64,000 bases of DNA from Hyalella azteca (Eukaryota; Arthropoda; Malacostraca; Amphipoda; Hyalellidae), in assembly GCF_000764305.2 (NCBI RefSeq), contig NW_025943995.1:62001-126000 (forward strand). The letters are read 5' to 3'. A model generated the notes under the pieces. That model did not search any database. It worked only from the letters and a program-made list of their open reading frames with translations, and was not told the origin of the DNA. The translations under genes and the position numbers were made by a program. Positions 47,801 to 58,285 of this stretch are shown piece after piece (positions within the stretch are counted from its first letter, which is position 1; each line of letters starts with the position of its first letter).

Positions 47801-50800
47801 ATAGGATCCTTCTTTTGAAACAATACTATTTCTGTGTAATCCTGTCTGAGCTTCATATTTTTGTGTGACAGTATTGGACTATATTCCGTGTAAATCGTGT
47901 CTTAGCTTCGCCGACTTGCCGATTTGTATTAGCCTAGGTTTCTATAATATAGTAACTATAGAATTTATCTCCATGTGTTGTCATTACCCCTTTGCTAACT
48001 AGTTCGCTGTTTTGACATGAGAACCGTAAATCATCGCGCCAGTTACCGCCAATCTGGCCAAAGCAACCTGACCAATTTCTAATTTGTATCAGAGGATAGA
48101 AAATCGATGAGTTAACTCAATAAATTTAGGACGAAAAATTGTATTTCAGATTTAATCTCGTGGCAAAGTAGAAGTGATTAAAGATCTCGAAAAGAGGTAA
48201 ATAATAGTGAGAATTAGGAAGTCTTAGACTTTATAACAAAACTATTCACAAGGCAAACTATTCAGGAGGACCAAGTTCATCCAATTGTTCAAGCACTGTT
48301 TCCGGAGGGGAACGCCATCTTTCAAGATGATAATGCCCCGATCCATACACCTGTAATTGTTAAAAAAAGGCACGAAGAACATTTTAATGAAGTTGAGCAT
48401 CTCATTTGGCCACAACAATCACCAGATCAGAATATTATCGAACATTTATGGTAAATTTTAGAGATGCAAGTCAGAAGTCGCATTCGTCTTTAAAATGCAA
48501 GTCCCGCCGCCATCGTCTAATAATAGAGTTGGAAAGAGTTTGAACTGAAGAATGGGTTAAAATTCCTTTAGAAACGATTCAATATTTGTGTGAATCAATA
48601 CTTCGGAGAATTGAGGCAGTAATTGCCACAAAAGTTGAAGGTACACCATAATAAAATATATTTTGTGTACCGGTATTTCTCAGTAGTTTCCCTTTTTAGC
48701 GCATTTTCTCATTTATGGAAAAAATGCCCTATTATGCTCGTCATGTCCGTCCGTCCGTCTGTCTGTCCGTTCGTCACGACTTCGCCTTTTCGTCGACGAG
48801 AAAATGCGCTCTCTGTCACTCACTGCAGTGAGTACTGAGTTATATTTTTTGTCTAACCCTTTTATATAAGCGGTACTATAGTTATTGCGACAACACGTGA
48901 CTACGGCTGTGATCATCTCGCTTCTTGACACAATCCACCTCTACATCCCCCAGCCTCCTCCCTCCCTTCGAGCTACTACACGAAACCTGAGAAGACTATA
49001 ACCTCTCCTTTGACCCACATCTTCTTTGCATTTAGCGGTTAAAATCCCGGAGCAGCCCCAGCTTCTCTACCTCGTACCATCTACATGGATGATAAGGAGA
49101 CCACAAGCAGGGATTTTTTCTTCCTGCACCACAGAGACCGCTGAAAACAACAGCCTCCTGGCTGCCCAAACAGTTAGGGTGGGGGGCGATCAATAAGCGA
49201 AGACCTCAAATATTAGCATATCTTTGCCTGCCCTCCAGTCACCCAGGGCTCAACCCATCACCTCTTAGAAGGACGGCACAGAAGATATGGAGGGCTATAT
49301 GGCATCCCTCTCTTGCATGCGTGAATGTAGCGCCACGAACAACAATAATAAAACAAGAAGCATAGGTTACAATATGAGGGTTTTCACGGACCAGCAGGAT
49401 TGAGAGGATCTGCAGTGAGGGAGCCTGTAGCATGAGGGTCAGAGTGTAGAGGTTCTGCAGGCTTCTGCTGCAGGTTTCTGGAGCGCCTTCGCATGCGTCG
49501 GTTATATGATTCCACATGGCGGGGCAACACCTGCAACAATAATGTTAAATATTAACTGGGCAACAAGAATGCGGCAACACGAACGATGCAATATGAATGC
49601 GGCAACTTGAACCTAACAACAGGTACGTAGATGATGCCAAAGACATTCTCACAGTACAACAGCCAGTCCATCACAGCAGCGACACATTCGCTGTCACAAC
49701 ACGCTGTTGGGGGCGTGATCATCATGAACAACATGAAATAAAACTATCAAGGAAAGCGCCCACTTGGATAATAAAACATTGCCATTAGCTCCCCAAGCAG
49801 CAGACATACCCGTGGCCCAGCTTAGGGATAAACCTGCCACCACTCCTCCCCCAGCAACACAGGGAACACTCACCTGAGGGAGGGCCACGTGCTGGGGTAT
49901 GCTGCGCAGCTCCACGAACGTCTCTCCCCAAGTCTTAGTGAAGAAATCGCGCTGGAGACATAGAAAACCGCGTCACAATGGCGTGACGGCGTCACAATGG
50001 CGTGACGGCGTCACAATGGCATGACGGCGTCACAATGGCATGACGGCGTCACAATGGCATGACGGCGTCACAATGGCATGACGGCGTCACAATGGCATTA
50101 CACTTCAAAATAACGTCATTAGTGGCAGGCAGATCCTATCAACTCCAATACTGGAAATTAGTCATTTAAATCCACAAATGGCAGGTATAGGTAATATATT
50201 GTCCCTTTGAACATAACACTGAACAAAATCTAAAAAAATATAACTCAGTACTCACTGCAGTGAGTGACAGAGAGCGCATTTTCTCGTCGACGAAAACATG
50301 AAGTCACGGACGGACAGACGGACGGACATGGCGAGCACCATAGGGCCTTTTTTTCCATAAATGAGAATATGCGCTATCAACATGACATAGGTGAGAACAA
50401 AATTAATTTGACGGGCTAAATCCCCAGCATGGGGTTGTGCGGATCTCACCATCATGCCCTTCTTGGGGTCGTGCAGAACAGAGGGCAGGTTCTGCACGGC
50501 AGAGTAGATGCCCCAAGCCTCCTCAGTGTGCAGAGCTGTGGTGCTGCCGTGGCCAGAGCTGCAGTGCACCGAACTGCCTGTGTATGACATCAATGGCTTG
50601 TCATCGTCATACCGTCAATGGTATGTATGATGCCATCATACCGTCAATAGTATGATAGCGTCAATGGTATGTATGATTAATGCACAATTTAAGTTGAGAG
50701 CTGTACAGTCTGTGAGAACTGTAACATAATGCTGAATACATTACCAGTGTTAGAGAGCTGTACAGTCTGTGAGAGCTGTAACATAATGCTGAATACATTA

Positions 50801-51631
50801 CCAGTGTTAGAGAGCTGTACAGCGTGAGACTGTGAGAGTGCTGTAACAATGCTGAATACATTACCAGTGCTAGAGAGCTGTACAGTGTGTGAATGCTGTC
50901 TCATGACATGCTGATCGTAGTCACTAGCATTCACTCCCTCAAGGGGCAGGGATGGGCAGACGCCATGCGTGCCATAGAGACACACAAAACTTCCGCCCTC
51001 AACTTTGCAGTGATGTTGCCTAAGATGCCTGCACAATAGGTACGTATGTCTAATTAAAGAATCTGATGAAAAGACTGAATTCTGAGAGTATCAAATTTAT
51101 GCTCAACAATTCAGGAGTCTAAGAACGAGTAATCCCAAACATAGTTTTATTGGAAAAAGCTGAATAACATCTTCATCCAATGCTCTAGTTCAGGCAAACA
51201 GTGCCAACTTCTTTCAGGTAAACCTGATAATAACGTAGTTCATAAAATCACAAGGTGTTATATATAAGTGAGATAATGGTTTGCAATAAAGTTCAATATT
51301 ACTGTACCTACCTATATGAAGTTTTACATATATATGAAGTCTATCAACAGAAAATACCATAGCTTGTAAACTAATTTAAAAATTATTTTTAGCCAAACAT
51401 GAAGTAAAAATTTTGATGAATCCTGGATGAATCATCTAGGTATATAATCAAGTGCTAAACTCACCGCTTAAAGGATGTATACTGCACAAAGTCTGGCTGG
51501 GATGAACAAATTGTGCACTGAAACTGGCTTTGCAGCCTGTCAGTTTCTGCATGATCTTTTAGAGCCAACATTTGTGATTGCTTTAAATTAGCGGAATGGT
51601 GAGGCTGACTAGCAGATTGTGATAGAGACAT
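35813..51631 (-). CDS. VPS54: VPS54, GARP/EARP tethering complex subunit
   Basis: Recognised exons (high to low): 51631-51465, 51028-50865, 50577-50450, 49951-49874, 49530-49392, 45877-45615, 45368-45226, 44248-44106, 43201-43075, 42296-42205, 41114-40995, 40169-40031, 39711-39582, 39227-38692, 38283-38084, 37422-37248, 37093-36902, 36423-36326, 35927-35813. Diagnostic segments: RDFFTKTWG (exon 4), EFITALDLITTASQLIASDL (8), KYVSEDLNRPFDD (9), EDFCSSTTQLCGRSSTALSM (12), VVEGEEYLVV (15), VVTSELTFYF (19). VPS54 tethers endosome-derived vesicles at the trans-Golgi network. Exons 1-2 encode a C2H2-type finger (CTICSSQ...HLRQHHC) that I do not recall in the human protein. ATG 51631 follows an in-frame stop. 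Exon 14 carries a long low-complexity insert. Exons 7 and 8 do not match in phase (2 versus 0), and conserved core segments are missing; exon 10 is the weakest call. Confidence 0.88.
36503..36755. repeat. 27-bp minisatellite in VPS54 intron 17
   Basis: Nine near-identical copies of CACGACAGAATCCCGGACGA plus CTCATCT. The unit is a multiple of three, so long open frames appear on both strands; none is a gene. It lies about 80 bp upstream of the exon 18 acceptor. Confidence 0.92.
37428..37610. repeat. 17-bp minisatellite abutting the VPS54 exon 16 acceptor
   Basis: About ten copies of CACCGACAACATCAGTG start six bases from the exon 16 splice acceptor (37423-37424), so the array replaces the usual polypyrimidine tract. 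Confidence 0.88.
38038..38092 (-). repeat. Degenerate donor-containing repeat after VPS54 exon 15
   Basis: TACCTGC occurs at 38041, 38062 and 38081 in about 20-bp units. On the minus strand each reads GCAGGTA, a 5' splice core; the one at 38084/38083 is the real exon 15 end. Confidence 0.6.
39362..39600 (-). repeat. 21-bp donor-bearing minisatellite at VPS54 exon 13
   Basis: The real donor is GCTG/GTGAGT at 39582/39581. Beyond it the 21-bp unit CTGGTGAGTTGCGTGCAGCA(G) repeats about seven times, followed by two 39-bp units that also copy the exon end (encoding LLFTAG). Every unit has a consensus GTGAGT donor. The frame stays open throughout to 39322 because units are multiples of three, encoding ELRAAAG per unit. 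Confidence 0.92.
40171..40440. repeat. 25-bp minisatellite abutting the VPS54 exon 12 acceptor
   Basis: About eleven copies of GCAGCGTTACTTTAGAGCAA plus GTAAT directly follow (plus strand) the exon 12 start at 40169. On the minus strand the array therefore ends at the splice acceptor, CTGCTGCAG, which looks like a modified last unit. Confidence 0.92.
42668..42990. repeat. Two adjacent minisatellites in VPS54 intron 9
   Basis: Three units of about 38 bp built on GGCGCTGCAGGAGGCYGGTG (42668-42778), then about 200 bp of CAGCTGGTCCTGCTCAGCAC / CACAGCAGTCAACACCACAG units (42780-42990). On the minus strand the first unit reads CLTGLLQRHS, faintly like the LVFGLLKQRK stretch expected from a missing VPS54 exon. 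Confidence 0.8.
43446..44103. repeat. CATGTCACGT minisatellite abutting the VPS54 exon 8 donor
   Basis: About 650 bp of mixed CATGTCATGTCACGTCA units (17 bp, with shorter and longer variants, and a higher-order repeat of about 120 bp near 43680-43920). The array begins two bases into intron 8 (donor GT at 44105-44104). It is open in all plus frames purely because of composition. Each unit contains CACGT or TGACGT-type motifs. Confidence 0.92.
44880..44972. repeat. 13-bp minisatellite in VPS54 intron 7
   Basis: Seven copies of CAGGACAGGGGTG. A perfect 24-bp palindrome follows at 44982-45005 (ACAGGCATATTC and its reverse complement). Confidence 0.9.
45440..45605. repeat. 33-bp tandem repeat in VPS54 intron 6
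   Basis: About four to five units of CTTACAGTGTACAGTGTAAT plus GCTATACACGGTC, with point differences. Confidence 0.85.
47070..48264 (+). mobile_element. Solo LTR inserted in the Tc1-like transposase
   Basis: The insertion is 1,195 bp, begins TG and ends CA, and is flanked by a 4-bp duplication GGAG (47066-47069 and 48265-48268). Removing it rejoins the transposase reading exactly within GIL-E-DQVHP. It has TATATAAA at 47164-47171, a GC-rich leader, and AATAAA at 48119-48124, as expected of an LTR. An internal repeat of about 90 bp is present at 47389-47568. The 4-bp duplication fits Ty3/gypsy-type integration. There is no internal domain, so it is a solo LTR left by recombination. Confidence 0.85.
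48698..48851 (+). mobile_element. Small MITE, copy 1
   Basis: AGCGCATTTTCTC (48698-48710) and its reverse complement (48798-48810) bound a 113-bp core containing CGTCGACG. Homology with the inverted copy at 50235-50375 continues through the 16-bp palindrome ACTCACTGCAGTGAGT. Confidence 0.75.
49971..50098. repeat. 19-bp minisatellite next to the VPS54 exon 4 acceptor
   Basis: Seven copies of TCACAATGGCATGACGGCG start about 20 bp upstream (in transcript sense) of the exon 4 acceptor at 49952-49953. Confidence 0.92.
50235..50375 (-). mobile_element. Small MITE, copy 2 (inverted)
   Basis: The reverse orientation of 48698-48851: AGCGCATTTTCTC at 50273-50285 and GAGAATATGCGCT at 50363-50375, with the ACTCACTGCAGTGAGT palindrome outside. 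Located in VPS54 intron 3. Confidence 0.75.
50690..50890 (-). repeat. In-frame triplication of the VPS54 exon 2 end and donor
   Basis: The exon 2 end plus donor (CTCTCTAGCACTG/GTAATG on the minus strand, donor at 50864) recurs with donors at about 50801 and 50744, i.e. 63 and 57 bp apart. Both spacings are multiples of three and the frame remains open, so distal donors would add 21 or 40 residues containing a repeated HTVQLSNTGNVFSIM-type unit. Confidence 0.9.
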
Positions 51632-51654
51632 AACTCATCTACAGATATGCATCT

Positions 51655-52080
51655 CTCTGTCTCAGTCAATTCAACAGATGGAAAATTAAAAAACCAAGTA
51701 ACAGATCTAAGGACCTAATCATTTGTAAGCCAGATAAGGGCAAGGGCGTTGTATTAGTTGACCGTAATCGTTACAACAGTAGCCTTTCTACTCTCATTAC
51801 AGACCCTTCCAAATTTATCGAAATTACGGATCCAATTGCTAAAACAATTTTGAAGATTGAGGACAAAATTAATAATTTCCTAAGAAAACTTAAAGATTCT
51901 GCTGCACTTTCATCTGAAAATTACTTCAAACTTTATGCATCTGGCTCTTCCCCTGGTATTTTGTATGGCTTACCCAAAATTCATAAACCAGATTTCGCAT
52001 TAAAATTTCAATTCCGCCCAATCTTTGCTGCTTACAATACTCCGAGCTTCAAACTTGCTAACATAATTTTTTCTTCTTAA
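51655..52080 (+). pseudogene. Penelope-like element reverse transcriptase fragment
   Basis: An open frame from about 51655 to the TAA at 52078 contains LIICKPDKGKGVVLVDR, then GILYGLPKIHKPD and FRPIFAAYNTPSFKLAN. These are the N-terminal RT motifs of Penelope-like elements (DKG..., YGLPKIHK, RPI...NTP..KLA). The catalytic RT motifs and endonuclease are absent: the frame is cut off where a dispersed repeat begins at 52075. It lies head-to-head with VPS54, within about 25-80 bp of its start codon. Confidence 0.8.
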
Positions 52081-52520
52081 CTGGAGCCTTTGCTAACTGA
52101 GGTTCTACTGTAAATGCGCTTTTAGGGGTGTCCCGAATAGCCCCGCCGTGCGGAAATGACCGCCATTTTTTTGTGGAATGAGATAGGCAAAATCTGTCAA
52201 TTACGTTTTCAAGCCAACACCTGGGTAAAACTTTTATGTAAGTAAAATTTTTTAATGCAGTGAATATTTTTTGACTACAGACCTTAGCAGAAGTAACTCT
52301 TCAAAATATCGTTTTTCACCATTTTTTGCAGGAATTTTTCAAAGCTAGTGAATGTAGTATTTTTGAACTTCCTTTATACTACATAGATAGGAAAAATGTT
52401 GACGTTTACGCCACTATATTTAGTTTTGCAATATTCCAATTAGTTTAGCTACTAAAACAGTTTTACGCCGTGTCGGAGGACTGTCCCGAGTTTTCTGCCC
52501 GTCCCGAGTAACCCTGGTTG
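52075..52520 (+). repeat. Dispersed repeat, copy 2 (CCCGAGTAGCCCC family)
   Basis: Matches 855-1300 in the same orientation, beginning AACTGGAGCCTTTGCTAACT and ending near CCCGAGTAACCCTGGTTGACGG. It interrupts or truncates the Penelope-like RT fragment. Confidence 0.75.
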
Positions 52521-53716
52521 ACGGTATGTTCTGTCATTGTGTCATGTAAAATTGGTGACCATATTCGGTGCACATCGCTCAGGGTTGAAATTCATCATTA
52601 TTCCTGGCGATGTGTACCAAATGAAGCCATGCTTGTTGTGGCTCATATTGGCTCACGTCACCTATCGTAATCACTTCTAATACTAGTATGGGCAATGTGT
52701 ACCAAGCAAAGACATGCATCTATGGCTCATATTGCCGAAAAACGCCTAAAGTTATCACTTTTATTACTGTGAGTGATGCGCGCAAGTAACCTACATTAGT
52801 TTTGAGTCATAATTGCATACATAATGACTTCCGGTATCTCTTAGCTTTTTGTGAACGATGTATATTACGCATGTAAATTACTATGGAAAGAGATTGGTGT
52901 CCAGGTTTTCATAATTCTAAATAAAATTGAGGGTATTTACATTGTTAGTTCAGTTATATTTACCTTATAGAGATCATTTATCGTATATATTGTCTTGAGC
53001 TTCTGTTACAAGCAGCATCTCAGAGAGAGTAAAATCAGGATGTAGATATCAAATTATCAAGTGGGAAAGAGGACAGCCCACTTTCATTGAACCAACTAGA
53101 ACTAAAACCAGGATGTGCTGCCATGAATGCTAAAACATGCTCTCAGCAAATGAGGGAATTGCCATAGCAAAGGTGAAGCTTGAAGGGTAAAAAATATTTT
53201 GATGACTGTGAAGGAAAACAATAGATGTGCGATAATTTTTTTCAATCACGTATGCAAGATAATGATGTTGGCAACACCCAATGTTGTAATTTCAGATCGA
53301 TAAAAAAAATATTTTATTTTGTTTTCATGCAAAGATAGATATAGGTATATATATTGCTTTCATCAATGGACACTAATTTTGTAGTTTTTGTATTTCTTGC
53401 ATATGAAAATAAGACTATTTCTTTAAGCAGTAGTTGACTTCAGAGCATTCCCTAACATGCCTATTGAATGGTATCATTGAAATTTTAAATTTTAAAGAGT
53501 AATAAGATTTTATAAAAATATGTATTTTTCATTGGCATGTACCACATGTGCACACATCGCAATTCTGAAAAGTACAGCCCGCCGCCGCGCGTGTACATAT
53601 ATGGCGCACATCGCGGCCAACTTGTTAACAATACATAGTTTTTAGTCACAATTTTGTAAAAATTCATATGTATATAGGTATATCCCAGTTTGAAACTTAG
53701 GTACGGTACTTGTACA

Positions 53717-54235
53717 GTTCCATGGTCAGGAAGATGTGCAAGGTGCGCGACTGCGCGGGAATTTATTTTGTCATTTTAACGACCTGCGCGGTGCGCCGTA
53801 CTACGTTGGTAAAAAAATGTGCCGTGCCCAGTGTACTTTAGAAAGCTAAAATAGTTCTACTATTTTAGTTGACAATATACGCGAGTATATTGACTACGCG
53901 AGTCAAACTGACAATAATAAAATGTAAGACATGTCCGGGTTACTTCTGACTCTTCCGGTTGTCCGCCTTGTCGGATACGGAACGTACGGTAATCGTAAAC
54001 TGCGGCTGTTATACATACGAAATGCAAACAGACGGTGTTCAGTGTTGCCATGACTTAGGAGAAAATTTTGCCGGGATTGCGCCGGATCCCGGGATTGCGC
54101 CGGGAAATCGCCGGGATTGCGCGAACACGTGCATGAAGATAATCAATTTTCATTACATTGCGCCAACTGTGCACAGCAATAGCTTAAAAAAAGTGAAAAT
54201 GCGCGGGAAAATTAACCAAAAACATACATCATCCT
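53717..54235 (-). mobile_element. Composite dispersed repeat core, copy B
   Basis: The reverse complement of this segment matches 31571-32225, including GCTATTGCTGTGCACAGTTG and the shared frame with [18 protein letters not shown]. It is shorter than copy A and abuts a TIR-bounded element at 54238. Confidence 0.75.
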
Positions 54236-54237
54236 GA

Positions 54238-54643
54238 GCATAGTGGCAAAGCAGAGAGTTTTTTAGACTCTACCTCAAGCATGGTGGCAATCCATAGGTT
54301 ATTCAAAAGAACCTGTTCTTATGTCATTTTGAACCGATCAACGCTTTTTTACGGACCGATCGTAAAACACACCTTCTGTGACCTTCACCGGCAAAAGCTT
54401 TTGCACTTCTGAAGAAAGTCAGCTGACAGCTACACTGGCCGTGGGGCGTGGTGGACCGAATTTGAACAATAATTCCCTGCCACCATGACCTCAAGTTCAT
54501 TTTTGAGTCCTATAAGTAGACCAGTAAAGTATCCTGGATACCAGCATTATAATACTTAAGAAATTGGTTCAAATCTTGAGTAAATGAGGAAATTAAAAAT
54601 GAACTGATTCTAAAAAAGCTCTGGTTTGCCACTATGATCCTGA
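54238..54643. mobile_element. MITE-like element with about 30-bp imperfect TIRs
   Basis: The left end GAGCATAGTGGCAAAGCAGA (54238 onward) is mirrored by TCTGGTTTGCCACTATGATC near 54626-54645, and both continue into a TTTTTTAGA(C/A)TC run. The sequence between is non-coding. The left end resembles part of the flanks of copy A near 31260-31310. Confidence 0.65.
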
Positions 54644-56017
54644 GTGTGGGTACAGTTGTACTTTTGGCAACCAATTTCACAAGCTTAGTAGTTCTGGCAA
54701 CAAATTTGTAACAACTTATTTTATGATGTTTTCAGAAGCAATCAGTGCAGGATGTTTTCAGTGTACCTAAAACCTGATCTAATCTAAGGACAGATTGGAC
54801 CATTGGAGTTGGACAGTGGGTGGCAATTGGTCAACCCACTGCAGAAACAGTCAATAAATCAACCATGCAGAAACAAGTGAAATGAATAATTATTAAAACT
54901 TCTAGTCAAAAATCAAAAGAAACTTATTGGCAGTTGGAAGTTGGAACCACCTAACTGACTAGGTAAGCTAGCAAATACTATTGTTATTGACATTTGGCAC
55001 TAAACTAGCTCGTTTGCCAAATGCAAATAACAACATGTCAATATTTATTCCTCGTAATTGGCTTATAAATTACAGCCTGGCGCCAGCACGTGACAATACA
55101 GTATGAGTTCAGAAATGTGGCAAAAAAGAGAGTGAGTTAAAAACGTAGGTACGACAAGACAAGAGACTAGGTAGCCTAGTACCGTAGTCACAGGACTCAG
55201 AGGTGAGAGGACTGATCTCTGATGATGAATGAATAAATGTTTACATAAACAGTGAGTATGATTCTTAACCAAGAGAGACAAAAGGCCGCTATCTTTCAGA
55301 AAAATTATGGAGAAAATTAAATTTGCACGAATTACAATTACTAAATTATTTCAAATGATCTACCGTACGGCGTACAGCAGACTGACAGCTGCGGACACGC
55401 AAACCATCATCAGTCCAATTTTCAACTATCCGCAGTACAGGATAAATTGTGAATTTTTGAAATTGATCGCTGTCAAGGACGCATTTTACATTCAATTAAT
55501 TAACTGAACTGGTATGGAGGATGAATGTAAAAACCATGAGTATACTTGTAGAATTTAATGAGGTCCAACACAAACATCAATAACAGAGGCTTGGACGCTT
55601 CCTAATTTTTAATTTTCCTTCTTGGACTTGCCCTTCATGCCACGAATTATCATTGCGCACGACGGCAACAAACAACTGCAACTGGGAAACAAACAAACCT
55701 GAAAACAAACTAAAAAAAGACTTGCGTGAGGAAGGTTCAGCCCATTATTCAACAACATACAGTAGAAATAATTATTTCCATGTTCCTAGGCCACATCTGG
55801 CATGTCGCAAATTCAAATTTATAACATAGCAGAATTTCTTACAGCTTACTGGGGTTTCGAATCCGCAATTAACTACTCTAGTCATGCTCCTATATATATA
55901 CAGTATACTATATATACCCGAGGAAACGCATTTGCCTGACAACTGCGTAAATGCTGCGAAAATTTACCCTGGCTCGGTTCAGTCGTTTGTTTTTACTTCC
56001 TAAAACTGTTTTAATTT

Positions 56018-57310
56018 AGGGTAACATGGGGGCCCGTTCCCCCCCCCCCCTTTTTAAATTAAATTTTAGATGCAGTTTTAATTGATACGAGTTAGTTCTT
56101 TGTTTTGTTTAAATTTACAACTAATGAGGAATGTATGATGCGAATAACACGCCCATAGAGTTATTCAATTTTTAATGAACCACTAATTTGTAAAAAGCGC
56201 CTAAATAGGCCCACTGCCCCACACCTGGGGTAATTGGCCCATGGGCTTGGGCAAGGCGCCCCCCTGGCCCCTTTACCACAATTGCATATTTTTGTTTAAA
56301 ATGATAAAACAATACTTTGAAGTTCAAAATACGAAAAATGTAATAAAAAATATTACATTCATTCATTTATTATCAACTTAAAAAAATCAACTCCTTGACT
56401 TGAAGAAAAAATATATTCTTGGCTTAAAAAATCTATTACTGACGTGAAAAAAATATTTCCTTAATATAAAAATATATATCCTTAACTTGAAAAATATATA
56501 CTCACCATAAAAAATTCATCCTTGACAGAAAAAAAGTATCCTTGATTGGAAAATATACATTTACTTGATCAGAAAAACTTCGTTCCATTTTCGTCCATAA
56601 TCCAGATATTATGTGCTGGGAATGCGCACTTAATCGTTATTTCAGCCAACACAGTAAAAACTAATCAACTTTTGGCTTATTGTTGTTAGCTGAAATCAAC
56701 TTTTGGTGAGGCATAAGCCAATAACTCGAAAAAGGATCATAAATACGAATAACTAGAAACTAGAACCTGCTGCCTTGAGGCGGCAAAGCAAAAAAAATCA
56801 TACAATAGGATTTGTAATTTATAATTCAAAAAGCTAGTCAACTTTTTTTGAAAAGCTCATTGAGACAAATCTAATGATGTATAACACAAGATTTCACCAA
56901 GGGCGCATTGCCCCGTGACAAGCATGGGCCCGTTGCCCCACGAGATATAATTTCAATTATTCACCGAAATGATTTTATCATTTGATTTTAAAAGCTAATA
57001 GTCTAAACTTGAACTCAAAATTGTCCCTATTAATATTACTTTCTAAACATAATTCTAGTAATATAAAAAGCTTCATATACAGTGATTGAAAACAGCTTTA
57101 TTTAGCAGCAAAAAAATGGCATCTGGGCTATAACAGTTATTTGCGAGTAACTTACCAACGCAAACTCTTAGCAAAACGTAGAGCCGTACACTTTAGCCCA
57201 GTAAAACTATCGACCGGCGGTAGAGCGCACTGACCAATATCTGCAATACTTAGCGGGAAATCCGCTATGGGCCCGTGACCCGCTGTGGTACCGTTGCCCC
57301 ACGTTACCCT
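56018..57310. mobile_element. Non-autonomous element with AGGGTAAC TIRs, 1.29 kb
   Basis: AGGGTAACATGGGG (56018-56031) and, at the right end, CCCCACGTTACCCT (57297-57310) are inverted repeats with one mismatch; the similarity continues loosely inward (GGCCCGTT.CCCC versus GGTACCGTTGCCCC). Internal copies of GGGCCCGTTGCCCC occur near 56930 and 57270. There is no transposase frame; it is AT-rich inside. The superfamily is not assigned. Confidence 0.7.
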
Positions 57311-58285
57311 AACTCAAAATCTGCCATGAGTCCAGTCATACGAGAAAAGAGCAAATGCTGAATGAATTTTACGCGCTGATGAAAGGAAAATGAATCATTA
57401 AACGAAAGAGCTGACACCCGTGAAATTCATACAATTCAGTCGTGAAATTGTTTTTACTGTCTACTGTTTACTGATTGACTAATTTTATTCAGAAGAGATT
57501 CTGCGTTCATGTGACGTGTTGCAGATCATCCCGGTGGTACTATGATCAAAATATGTTGTCTAGCCATAGGAGCGATCAGCGCTAACTCTGATACAGGCGG
57601 GATGACGATGCATTCAAAGGTGATCCGTTATCACGGGACTTGAGCCTAAACGGAAAAGTTTTTTGAGTGCAAAAGATATACAAACAACACAAATTTCACG
57701 CAACTTATTCCTAGCAATTTTTTGGTAAATCTATCCCTTTTGATATGCCATACAGTCGATGACCCATTTTGAGGGGAAATATCAAGACCTTTATTTCGTT
57801 CCGGAACCGATCTCTCCCCAACCGCCGCCCCATTTGGTGCATGAGAAAAGTACCTGGCTAATTTTTCCAACAATTTTGATTTAATAGTATTTACTTTCGA
57901 GTTTTAGAAAATGTCATAGCGTTAAGTTGAAGAAAAGGGGCAGTTTTCTAATGGTGGGGTGGACAGTTTCAAAACTCAAGCTAACAATCAAGCAATACGA
58001 AAGGTAACTATGAGTTTCTCTGTGGCAAATGGCAGACAACAGTTATCAGTATCAATGGACTAAATAGAAATACAAAAGAATCTAAAGCTTATTCATATCT
58101 CAGAAAGGCCAAGCCCAGAAATGAAACTTTGGGAAGTGTGAGCAGCGTGCGTGTCAGGAGCAGCTTTGCTTACAGCGGCGCAGCAGCTGCAGACACTTGA
58201 GCAGCAGCTGCATATTACATCTGATGCTTCCACGCCTCCTCATGCTCGATGCAATGTGTCGAACTGCCGATGAATTGCCACATTC

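Larger units (their letters stand above)
46198..48865 (+). mobile_element. Degenerate Tc1-like DNA transposon in VPS54 intron 5
   Basis: The left end is TA followed by CAGGGGTTGTACAAAATAAG. The transposase reading (46386 to about 48651) contains TPGRVHVWKQP, HGGESVMIWDSISWN, FQDDNAPIH and NIIEHLW, the Tc1/mariner DDE core. It is broken by stops, a frameshift at a 21-bp duplication near 46670, and replacement of the first catalytic Asp region by CNESSF. A solo LTR interrupts it and a small MITE sits at its right end, where AGTAGTTTCCCTTTTTAG and, past the MITE, TTTTTTGTCTAACCC resemble the split right TIR. It is not functional. Confidence 0.85.

Noticed and set aside
58160..58215. Possible short minus-strand exon encoding LLLKCLQLLRR between ATGCAG and GTAAGC
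   Set aside because: Only about 34 bp, CAGCTG-rich, with no linked exons; could be chance.
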